DNA from: Flavobacterium ovatum
GTDB lineage: Bacteria > Bacteroidota > Bacteroidia > Flavobacteriales > Flavobacteriaceae
Direction of reading: 5' to 3'
Assembly: GCF_040703125.1 (NCBI RefSeq)
Contig: NZ_CP160035.1
Coordinates: forward strand, 3,065,001-3,129,000
Length of the DNA: 64,000 nucleotides
Part shown: positions 46,487 to 54,631 of the stretch, in pieces
Position numbering within the stretch: the stretch's first letter is position 1
Layout of the letters: each line of letters opens with the position of its first letter
Notes under the pieces: generated by a model
The model's input: the letters and a program-made list of their open reading frames with translations, nothing else
What the model was told of the DNA's origin: nothing
Database searches by the model: none
Position numbers and translations under genes: made by a program

Positions 46487-49402
46487 CTACTTCAAACACC
46501 CTCTCAAAATACTCACCGGATGTTGTGCCTTTCTACTCGTTCCGTCAAAAATTTGGTGGCGGCAACTGGTTCCTGCGGCGGCGATTTCGGTGGTTTCGGC
46601 TGTGGAACGAATTTTCGGAAACAGGGTGTCTTCACCCATTTGCATACTGATGTCGTAATGCTCTTTTTCGTATCCAAAAGAACCTGCCATTCCGCAACAA
46701 CCGGAATTGTAAATGGTCACGGTATTATTTTTGGGGATATTCAGCATGGCGAAAGTTGCTTCTACGGTGCTCAATGCTTTTTGGTGGCAATGGCCGTGGA
46801 TTTTTATTTCTTTGGCTTGGTCTGAGAATTGTTCGGCTTTGATGTTGCCTTTTGTTATTTCGTTTTTGAAAAATTCTTCGATGGTAAATACATTTTTGGC
46901 CAATTTTTCGGCTTTTGGCTTGTCCACCGCCAAGCGTAGGTATTCATCTCTGAACGATAAAATTGCTGAAGGCTCGATCCCGATAAGTGGCGCTTTGTCT
47001 GTGATTACGTCTGCGAATATTTCGATATTGATGTTGGCTATTTCTTTAGCTTCTTCTAGAAAACCTTTCGATAAATAAGCTCTACCACTTTCTTCATGAT
47101 TGAGAATTACGACTTCGTATCCAAGCGTCGTCAACAATTCGAATGCATCGATTCCTACCGAAACATCATAATAATTGGTGAATTCATCGCAAAATAAATA
47201 GACCTTATTGTTGATTAAAGTATCCTGAATCACCGATTCTTTTTGCTTTTCATACCAATCTCTAAAAGTGATTTTAGCCAAGTGAGGGACTTCTCGTTTT
47301 TGTGCTATACCCATCATGCTCTTGACTATAGACAAATTGGAAACCCAATTGGTAAATGACGGAAAACCGCTTCCAAGGTGATTCAGCTTCGCATTGTTAG
47401 CGAAAATTCGGGAACGAAGCGAAAACCCATTGGCTTTTTGGTATTGGAATAAGAACTCGGCTTTTAGGGAGGCGATATCGACATTACTCGGACATTCGCT
47501 GGCACAAGCCTTACAGCTTACGCACAAATCAAATACTTGATAGAGCTCTTCGTGATCGAATTTATTGCTTTTTTCAGAATTGGTCAAATAATCCCTTAAG
47601 GCATTGGCGCGGGCGCGGGTGGTATCTTTTTCATTTCGGGTGGCGCGGTAACTTGGGCAAAGTGTCCCTCCTGCCGATGGTAATTTGCGGCAATCGCCAG
47701 AACCATTACACTTTTCGGCGGCACGTAAAACTCCCATACTATCTGAGAAATCCTGAATTGTCTGTATCTCTGGTTCTACTCTTCCGGGTTCAAAACGGAG
47801 GTTTTCATCCATTTTTAAGGCATTGACAATTTTCCCCATATTCAAAACCGAATATGGGTCGAAAGCCAATTTGATGCGTTTGAGCAATTCGTAGTTTTGT
47901 TCCCCAATCATAAACGGTAAGAACTCGCCACGTACGATTCCGTCACCATGTTCTCCACTCAACGAACCTCTGTACTTTTTGACCAAAACGGCTACTTCGG
48001 TTGCAATGTTTCTAAATTGGTAAATACCTTCTTTTGTTTTTAAATTCAAAACGGGGCGCAAGTGAATTTCTCCTGCTCCCGCGTGAGCGTAATAAATCGC
48101 ACTTTGTCCGTGACGCTCCATCATGGCTGAAAAATCGGCAATATAATTGGGTAAATCACTCAGTTCAACTGCGGTATCTTCGATAGAATCGGCTGCTTTG
48201 TTGTCTCCTACAATACTACCCAAAAGCCCCAAACCAGCTTTGCGAAGTTCGTTGATTTTGTCAATATCGGTTCCATATATTTTTGGTAAGGCATAGCCAA
48301 AATTGTTTTTCTCCAAATCGGTTACCAAGGCATCGGCTTGTTGTTGTGCATCTTCCATGCTTTCGTACGAACCTACTTCAAGCATCATAACGGCTTTGGG
48401 TTCGCCCACGATAAAAAATCGGTTTTTAGCTTGTTCCCTATTCGTTTTGGTACAATCTAGAATCGTGTCGTCCATCATTTCGCAAGTGTACAAATGATGT
48501 TTCATAGCAACTACAACGGCTTCTAAACTTTCTTGAATCGTATGAAAATGTGCCACCACCATCACGTTATTAGAAGGAGGTAAAACATCTACTTTCAAAG
48601 TTACTTCGGTTGTAAATCCTAATGTACCTTCGCTTCCGCACAACAATTTCCCAACGTTTATGGTCGGTTCTGTTCCGCCAAACAAATCGGATTTTAATAA
48701 AATATCTACGGCATAACCGGTATTTCTTCTATGAATTTCTGGTTTCGGAAATTCTTTTATGATTTCGTCTTGAGTTGCTTTAACGGCTAACTCTTCGTAT
48801 AATTTTCTGTAAATCTGATTTTCTAAGGTATCGCCTTTGGTTTTTTCGATAAACTCAGCTGAAGTTAAATCGGTAAAAACTACTTTCGAACCATCACTCA
48901 AAACGGCTTTTATTTCTATAATTTTATCACGCGTCACCCCATAACGAATCGAAGTTGTTCCCGAAGAGTTGTTCCCTACCATTCCGCCAATCATGCAACG
49001 ATTGGATGTTGAAGTATTGGGTCCAAAAAACAATCCGTGTGGTTTCAGGAAGATATTCAGTTCGTCTCGAATCACTCCTGGTTGCACGGTTACTGTTTTC
49101 TTTTCTTTATCGAAAGACACAATTTTAGTAAAATGCTTGGAAACATCGACTATAATTCCGTTTCCTACCGTTTGTCCAGCAAGCGAAGTTCCCGCTGTTC
49201 TAGGTGTAATCGACAACTGATTATCCTTAGCAAAACACATTATTTTCACAATATCGTCCACCGATTTTGGCAAAGCAACTGCCTCGGGTGTTAACTTATA
49301 GGCCGAAGCATCTGTGGAATATAGTATTTTATGAAGTTCATCGTATAGAAGTGTTCCGTCTAACTTTTTAGATAGAGAGTCAAATTTAGATTTCGAAGAC
49401 AT
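46487..49402 (-). CDS. Fused FAD-linked oxidase / Fe-S protein (YdiJ-like)
   Basis: 971 residues. The N-terminal half (about 1-540) is a GlcD-type FAD oxidase: TPRTAGTSLAGQTVGNGIIV, GPNTSTSNRCMIGGMVGNNS and LSGEHGDGIVRGEF. The middle (about 560-690) has iron-sulfur clusters (CNGSGDCRK, CVSCKACASECPSNVD). The C-terminus holds CCG-domain motifs (HGHCHQKALS and SGCCGMAGSFGYE). The layout is that of E. coli YdiJ and similar 2-hydroxyacid (lactate, glycolate or 2-hydroxyglutarate) dehydrogenases that feed electrons to the quinone pool. Which hydroxyacid is used is not evident. Confidence 0.9.
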   Translation of the reverse strand: MSSKSKFDSLSKKLDGTLLYDELHKILYSTDASAYKLTPEAVALPKSVDDIVKIMCFAKDNQLSITPRTAGTSLAGQTVGNGIIVDVSKHFTKIVSFDKEKKTVTVQPGVIRDELNIFLKPHGLFFGPNTSTSNRCMIGGMVGNNSSGTTSIRYGVTRDKIIEIKAVLSDGSKVVFTDLTSAEFIEKTKGDTLENQIYRKLYEELAVKATQDEIIKEFPKPEIHRRNTGYAVDILLKSDLFGGTEPTINVGKLLCGSEGTLGFTTEVTLKVDVLPPSNNVMVVAHFHTIQESLEAVVVAMKHHLYTCEMMDDTILDCTKTNREQAKNRFFIVGEPKAVMMLEVGSYESMEDAQQQADALVTDLEKNNFGYALPKIYGTDIDKINELRKAGLGLLGSIVGDNKAADSIEDTAVELSDLPNYIADFSAMMERHGQSAIYYAHAGAGEIHLRPVLNLKTKEGIYQFRNIATEVAVLVKKYRGSLSGEHGDGIVRGEFLPFMIGEQNYELLKRIKLAFDPYSVLNMGKIVNALKMDENLRFEPGRVEPEIQTIQDFSDSMGVLRAAEKCNGSGDCRKLPSAGGTLCPSYRATRNEKDTTRARANALRDYLTNSEKSNKFDHEELYQVFDLCVSCKACASECPSNVDIASLKAEFLFQYQKANGFSLRSRIFANNAKLNHLGSGFPSFTNWVSNLSIVKSMMGIAQKREVPHLAKITFRDWYEKQKESVIQDTLINNKVYLFCDEFTNYYDVSVGIDAFELLTTLGYEVVILNHEESGRAYLSKGFLEEAKEIANINIEIFADVITDKAPLIGIEPSAILSFRDEYLRLAVDKPKAEKLAKNVFTIEEFFKNEITKGNIKAEQFSDQAKEIKIHGHCHQKALSTVEATFAMLNIPKNNTVTIYNSGCCGMAGSFGYEKEHYDISMQMGEDTLFPKIRSTAETTEIAAAGTSCRHQIFDGTSRKAQHPVSILRGCLK

Positions 49403-49532
49403 GAAAAATCGTGTTTAATGAGAATAGCAAATATAAAGATAATACAGCTGTATCTGTCATTAAAAGACAAAGTTTCAACCGTAAATTATTGTTAATTAAA
49501 AAAAAACAATTCTAGAAATCCTGTAAAGAAGT

Positions 49533-49593
49533 GAACCACAAATCACATCAATCGCGACAAAATAATTTGTGTGATTTGTGTAATTTATGGTTC
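49533..49593. repeat. Palindrome with ACAAATCACA arms
   Basis: GAACCACAAATCACATCA on the left and TGTGATTTGTGTAATTTATG, then GTTC, on the right pair imperfectly. It fills the gap between the FAD/Fe-S gene and the DUF6503 gene. Its word style resembles the CAGATT palindrome at 27962. Confidence 0.5.
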
Positions 49594-49672
49594 TATTTTT
49601 GTGTGTAAAATGAGTAGTTTTTTTCACGAAGTCTCCGAAAAAATCAGGCTTGCGATAGTAACTAAAAAAAGT

Positions 49673-50389
49673 TTACAATTTTGAAAAAATAGCTGAGTCA
49701 AACTCAGACTTAACAACTACATTTCTAGGGCCATTTGCTCCTTTGGAACGATTATAAGATAACAAAATGTTACCCGCTTTTTGATAATTATCCCAAGCCA
49801 AAGTAAATTTTGGTTCTAGGTCATTAAAACTCTTGAAGTAAGACCATTGTTTAATCAACTGCTCTTTCTGATCTACATAAACCCAGTATTTATTTTCTGG
49901 CGTAACTCCAACTGCACTGAATGTCATTTGCAAAACATCAGCAGTATTCCCGTCAGGCAATTGCTCAGTTTTCACGTATGTAAGTGTTACTCCTGGATCT
50001 TGTAATTTCCAAGGCATCACTAACCAATACGAATCATTAATCCACCAATTTTTAGCTTTTTTCAATAAACTATTCGCTTTTTTATCATCTTCTACCAAGG
50101 AACCATTTTCATACACTTTCCCTTTTAAGGTATTCACATTTACAAAAATAATCTGATTGTCTTCTGGATTTTCAACGCGCACATCTCCTGTCCATTTATT
50201 CCAAAAAAGTTTTCGTTTTCCAAAATCCCATTGTATAAATTTGGTGTTATTATAATTAGTAACGCCTCCCATTGCAACCTGCATTTCCTTGACTATATCA
50301 TCAACATTCACATCCTCTTGTGCGGAAACTGAATTAGTACTAAAAAGAACAAAAAACAATGCAAAAACGAAAGTGGTAACTCGGCTCAT
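49673..50389 (-). CDS. Secreted DUF6503-like protein
   Basis: 238 residues with a signal peptide (cleavage after about residue 23, SVSAQ). The mature protein is one beta-rich domain with KFIQWDFGKRKLFWNKWTGD, WWINDSYWLVMPWKLQDPGV and YWVYVDQKEQLIKQW. The layout resembles LolA/LolB-like periplasmic proteins, and I place it in the DUF6503 family from memory. TATTTTTG on the minus strand (50418-50425), 28 bases before the ATG, is the likely -7 element. Role unknown. Confidence 0.7.
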   Translation of the reverse strand: MSRVTTFVFALFFVLFSTNSVSAQEDVNVDDIVKEMQVAMGGVTNYNNTKFIQWDFGKRKLFWNKWTGDVRVENPEDNQIIFVNVNTLKGKVYENGSLVEDDKKANSLLKKAKNWWINDSYWLVMPWKLQDPGVTLTYVKTEQLPDGNTADVLQMTFSAVGVTPENKYWVYVDQKEQLIKQWSYFKSFNDLEPKFTLAWDNYQKAGNILLSYNRSKGANGPRNVVVKSEFDSAIFSKL

Positions 50390-51037
50390 AAGTTTCGATT
50401 TTAATTAAACTGAAATACAAAAATACTTTCTTTTAGGTCTAATTTTCGATTCATATGGTTTTAATAATATAACTTTTAGTTAAACTTTATAGTAATCATT
50501 GTTGTTCGATAATAAAGACGCCAAAATCGTTACTTAAATACAATGAGCTAGAGTAATCAGTTTTTCATACAGCTGCTTTCTTTAATTGATTGAGAAAATC
50601 ATAAAAAACGAAGTCAGGGATATGATACTTGTAGGTACACTAAACGGTTTAAGTCCATAAACCCCTTAATAACAATGCGAATCAAGGGTTGAAAAATTAA
50701 TTTTATAAAAGCGTAGGCTATTTTCCAAAATTATGGACTAGTAATCCTTTGCTTGACCTAACTTTAATAGTTTGGAGTTGCTAATTTTACCCGCAGATTG
50801 AGTTAAGAATAAAAAGAGGAGTTATAACATCTCATCTAAATCTGACAACTATTTTTCTTTATACACGAGTAATATTATCAAGTCGAGTACAGTCGAGACT
50901 CGTTTTTAAATTCACTTTCAGCCTAAAAGAACTCTTGACTTCGCTCAATCTGATAAATTTTTATTATCAACTTCACTCAAACATTTAAATTGAGTATCTT
51001 GCTATATCAACTTCAGTCATTACTAAATCAATTAGCC
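50390..51037. other. Non-coding gap before uracil-DNA glycosylase gene
   Basis: No gene is seen. A degenerate palindrome of the CTCGACTG family lies at about 50877-50960 (AGTCGAGTACAGTCGAGACT on the left, ACTCTTGACTTCGCTCAATC on the right). The only frame linked to the next gene begins with a TTG at 50990 and is treated as leader. Confidence 0.45.
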
Positions 51038-51607
51038 ATGAAGGTACTTTTGGAACAAATAAGAGCGTGTACAGTATGTGAAAAATTCCTTCCACTGGGT
51101 CCTAATCCAATTGTTGCGGCTAGTTCTAAAAGTAAAATTATAATCATAGGTCAAGCGCCGGGAAGAATCGTACATAATACAGGTATTCCGTGGAATGATA
51201 AAAGTGGCGACAACTTACGAAACTGGTTAGGCGTTGATAAAGCTACTTTTTATAATCCTGATATTTTTGCTTTGATTCCCATGGGATTTTGTTATCCTGG
51301 AACTGGAAAATCTGGAGATTTGCTACCAAGACCTGAATGTGCACCGCTTTGGCACGAGAAGTTATTGGAATCCATGCCAAATGTAAAAATGATTTTGTTG
51401 GTTGGTAAAACGGCTCAAAACTATTATTTGCATACAAAAATCAATTTGACCACTACAGTACAGCAATTCGAAAACTATTTGCCTAAATACTTTCCCTTAC
51501 CACATCCTTCGCCAAGAAATAATATTTGGCAAGCAAAAAATAAATGGTTTGGACAGAAAGTAGTTCCTCACCTGAAAAGTAAAATTACAAGTATTATTAC
51601 AGGCTAA
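51038..51607 (+). CDS. Uracil-DNA glycosylase family protein (Fe-S type)
   Basis: 189 residues from ATG 51038 (MKVLLEQIRACTVCEKFLP); a TTG at 50990 would add 16 residues. Motif A is GQAPGRIVHNTGIPWNDKSG and motif B HPSPRN. Four cysteines fit a 4Fe-4S cluster as in family 4 glycosylases: C-x2-C in ACTVC, then C-x15-C between GFC and PEC. It should remove uracil or a similar damaged base from DNA to start base-excision repair. Confidence 0.85.
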   Translation: MKVLLEQIRACTVCEKFLPLGPNPIVAASSKSKIIIIGQAPGRIVHNTGIPWNDKSGDNLRNWLGVDKATFYNPDIFALIPMGFCYPGTGKSGDLLPRPECAPLWHEKLLESMPNVKMILLVGKTAQNYYLHTKINLTTTVQQFENYLPKYFPLPHPSPRNNIWQAKNKWFGQKVVPHLKSKITSIITG

Positions 51608-51765
51608 GAACATTTTTTGATCTAAAAAATATTTTTCATTCTATTAAAGTTTTGTACTTTTAACTAGTATGTCTCCCTTATTTACATAAACTTAATACCG
51701 AACCAAATTAAAAATAATAATCTTGTTGCAATACAAGTGGCTTTTTTTAACCCAAATTATTAATT

Positions 51766-53058
51766 ATGGTAAACTACACCGAAATATTAAGCCTATTCCC
51801 TAAGGAACTAATCAATTTTGTACTTGTTGTCCTTTTCTCTTTAATAATCGGTTTAGAGCAACGCAGACATTTTGCAAAATCATCAATGGAAAGTATTTTT
51901 GGTACGGATAGAACTTATACTCTTTTTGGAATTTTAGGCTTTGTTTTATATACCATTAGTCCCACAACGCTCATTCCATTTATGGGTGGTGGACTCATAA
52001 TCGGATTACTATTAGCTATTTTTTATTATAATAAAATAGCCCTTAAAAACACTTATGGAGTTACCTCAATTATAGTCGCACTTATCACCTACTGCCTGAC
52101 TCCTATCATCTATACACAACCTGCTTGGTTTACCATTTTATTGGTAGTCACCGTTCTGGTTTTGGTAGAAATGAAGGAAACACTCTTTAAATTTTCCGAA
52201 AGTATGAATGCGAATGAGTTCATTACCCTGGCAAAATTTCTTGTAATTGCTGGTGTGATACTTCCGCTCTTTCCTGACGAACCCATTTCTGAAATTATTA
52301 CCATTTCACCTTATAAATTCTGGTTAGCTATTGTAGCGGTATCAGCTATATCCTATTTGAGTTATTTGCTAAAAAAGTTTGTTTTTCCAAATTCAGGAAT
52401 TGTGCTCACTGGAATATTAGGCGGGTTGTATAGCAGTACAGCCACGACATTCATATTAGCAAGGAAAAGCAAGGAACTAGATGAAGATTATAAAATAAGT
52501 GCGGCCATTATTCTAGCAACAACAATGATGTTTATTCGGATTTTCATTCTTGCTCTTTTGTTCAACAAGGCAATTGCTCTAATTCTAGCGCCTTCATTTG
52601 CTGTTTTCACAATCGCATCTACAATAATAGCACTCTACTACTTACGATTAGATAAAATAAAGAACAAAGACAATAAGAAATCCTATTCCATAGAATCCAA
52701 TTCAAATCCACTCGAAATTAAAACTGCTTTTATATTTGGTGTACTTTTTATTGTTTTTGCTATGCTGACCGGATATGTAAACACAAACTATGGAACGGAA
52801 GGAATTAAAATTCTTTCTTTCGTGGTAGGTGTTACCGATATTGACCCCTTTATAATTAATATTTTTCAAGGGAAATGGAATATCTCTAACGGTGTAATTG
52901 CAATGGCTGTCATCAACGCTGTAACGAGCAATAATCTTTTGAAAATGATATACGGGATTTCATTATCAAAAAAAACCATTCGCAAACCACTACTAATAGG
53001 GTTTAGTATTCTTGTAGTCATTGGACTCCTTACTTCTATAGTATATTTAAATTTTTAG
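51766..53058 (+). CDS. MgtC/DUF4010 membrane protein
   Basis: 430 residues with about 12 membrane helices. The N-terminal third matches the MgtC/SapB region (LFSLIIGLEQRRHF, then GTDRTYTLFGILGFVLY). The remainder fits DUF4010: LVIAGVILPLFPDEPI, GGLYSSTATTFILARKS, a helix-rich centre, and VGVTDIDPFIINIFQG near the C-terminus. MgtC domains are linked to magnesium homeostasis; DUF4010 function is unknown. It probably sits in the inner membrane as a single-gene unit. Confidence 0.85.
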   Translation: MVNYTEILSLFPKELINFVLVVLFSLIIGLEQRRHFAKSSMESIFGTDRTYTLFGILGFVLYTISPTTLIPFMGGGLIIGLLLAIFYYNKIALKNTYGVTSIIVALITYCLTPIIYTQPAWFTILLVVTVLVLVEMKETLFKFSESMNANEFITLAKFLVIAGVILPLFPDEPISEIITISPYKFWLAIVAVSAISYLSYLLKKFVFPNSGIVLTGILGGLYSSTATTFILARKSKELDEDYKISAAIILATTMMFIRIFILALLFNKAIALILAPSFAVFTIASTIIALYYLRLDKIKNKDNKKSYSIESNSNPLEIKTAFIFGVLFIVFAMLTGYVNTNYGTEGIKILSFVVGVTDIDPFIINIFQGKWNISNGVIAMAVINAVTSNNLLKMIYGISLSKKTIRKPLLIGFSILVVIGLLTSIVYLNF

Positions 53059-53745
53059 AATCCCACTTTACAGATTTATAGATTTTGGTAGCGTAGGTTT
53101 GCATTTTGTGAACAATATTATTGATACATCAGTAAAATTAATTACAGAGTAAAATACCATAGCATCACTACTGCGCTACCTATGATGTTTTAGCTTAAAT
53201 ACATAATTTACAGATACTTAAAAAAAAAAAAAAAAAAAACACCCCTAACCCCTCTCAAGAGGGGAAATAGAAGTGCTAACATTCAAATAACGTCATTTTA
53301 TATTGCTTTTTTTAGAATAAAAATTACTCCTCGATCTGACAAACAAAAACGGACCTAATTAAAGATTTAAGAATGCTATCTAAATAATTAGACAACAGCT
53401 TTCCTTCATTAAAGTATCTCGACTGCGCTCAATGTGACAAAAGAAGTATTAACCTATTTGTAAAATAAAAGCTAATACGTAATATCCCTTAAACATAGTA
53501 CTAGAATCAAAAACAATAAAGTCTTTATCAGTTTTTTTTAAAAAAATAAATAGGCTTCTTTTATTGGATTTTTCTTTAAAAAAAGCTATATTCGTTAGCA
53601 GTTCACTAGCCTAGTTTCGGGGTCTTACAGCAAAAATCATTATAATTACATTTTGTTTTTTTTGTGTACAACTGAACTGAACTTCAAAGAAAAAGACTAG
53701 AACTGACTCCTAAACCTATTACTAAACCTATTAACTTTCTATTTT
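53059..53745. other. Non-coding gap with poly-A run and repeats
   Basis: Arms GGTAGCGTAG (about 53089-53098) and CTGCGCTACC (about 53172-53181) pair with one mismatch. A run of 20 As covers 53220-53239, followed by CACCCCTAACCCCTCTCAAG and AGGGG, which repeats the head of the direct repeat at 45051. A CTCGACTGCGCTCAATGTGA element lies near 53408. No gene is seen. Confidence 0.55.
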
Positions 53746-54474
53746 ATGAGACTTGAAGATTTTGACAATGACGAAGAAAAAGTAATCCAAGATAGTTTAA
53801 AACAAAAAACTTGGAATGAAATACGAACCAATGACAGTTGGGCAATTTTTAAGATAATGGCCGAATTTGTCAATGGGTATGAAAACATGGGACGAATTGG
53901 TCCTTGTGTTACAATTTTTGGATCCGCGAGAACCTTAGCTGAAGATCCTTTTTATCAACTAGCCGAAAACATAGCTTTTAAAATAAGTCAGGCTGGTTAT
54001 GGGGTTATTACTGGTGGTGGACCTGGAATTATGGAAGCGGGTAACAAAGGAGCGCATTTAGGCGGTGGTCCTTCTGTGGGACTGAATATTGTCTTACCAT
54101 TTGAGCAACATTTCAACCCTTATATTGACTCGGACAAGAATTTAAATTTTGATTATTTCTTTGTCCGCAAAGTAATGTTTGTAAAATATTCGCAGGGTTT
54201 TGTCGTGATGCCTGGTGGTTTTGGTACCATGGATGAATTATTTGAAGCTTTAACATTAATTCAGACTAAAAAAATCGCCAAGTTTCCTATTATACTTGTC
54301 GGAACACATTTTTGGACAGGATTAGTAGATTGGATTAAAACCGTTTTAATTGAAGGTGAAAAAACCGTAAGTCCAGAAGATATGAATTTAATTAAAATTG
54401 TAGACACTGCTGATGAAGTTGTTACTGTTTTAGATACTTTCTATAAAAAATACAATTTGAAACCCAATTTTTAA
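53746..54474 (+). CDS. LOG family (TIGR00730) protein
   Basis: 242 residues. The Rossmann-type phosphoribohydrolase signature PGGFGTMDE lies near residue 155 and ITGGGPGIMEAGNKGA near 90. TIFGSAR marks the first strand. LOG proteins cut cytokinin-like nucleotide 5'-monophosphates, or AMP-type nucleotides, to free base and ribose phosphate; the true substrate in bacteria is usually unknown. It has about 50 extra N-terminal residues relative to the core domain, as in the larger subgroup. Confidence 0.9.
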   Translation: MRLEDFDNDEEKVIQDSLKQKTWNEIRTNDSWAIFKIMAEFVNGYENMGRIGPCVTIFGSARTLAEDPFYQLAENIAFKISQAGYGVITGGGPGIMEAGNKGAHLGGGPSVGLNIVLPFEQHFNPYIDSDKNLNFDYFFVRKVMFVKYSQGFVVMPGGFGTMDELFEALTLIQTKKIAKFPIILVGTHFWTGLVDWIKTVLIEGEKTVSPEDMNLIKIVDTADEVVTVLDTFYKKYNLKPNF

Positions 54475-54478
54475 GGCT

Positions 54479-54508
54479 AAAGCTGCTCCTATGAGTAGCT
54501 TTTTTTTA
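54479..54508 (+). terminator. Terminator after LOG gene
   Basis: AAAGCTGCTC pairs with GAGTAGCTTT (one G-T pair) around a 4-base loop, followed by Ts. Confidence 0.85.
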
Positions 54509-54631
54509 TAATTTATACTTCCTCTATTCCATCCATTTTTCTTCAAAAAAAACTTAGAGATTCATAAAACTACAAATCCCTTTTTACTTCTATTATTTAA
54601 TGTATATTAGTGATATTAAATACCGCCCCCA

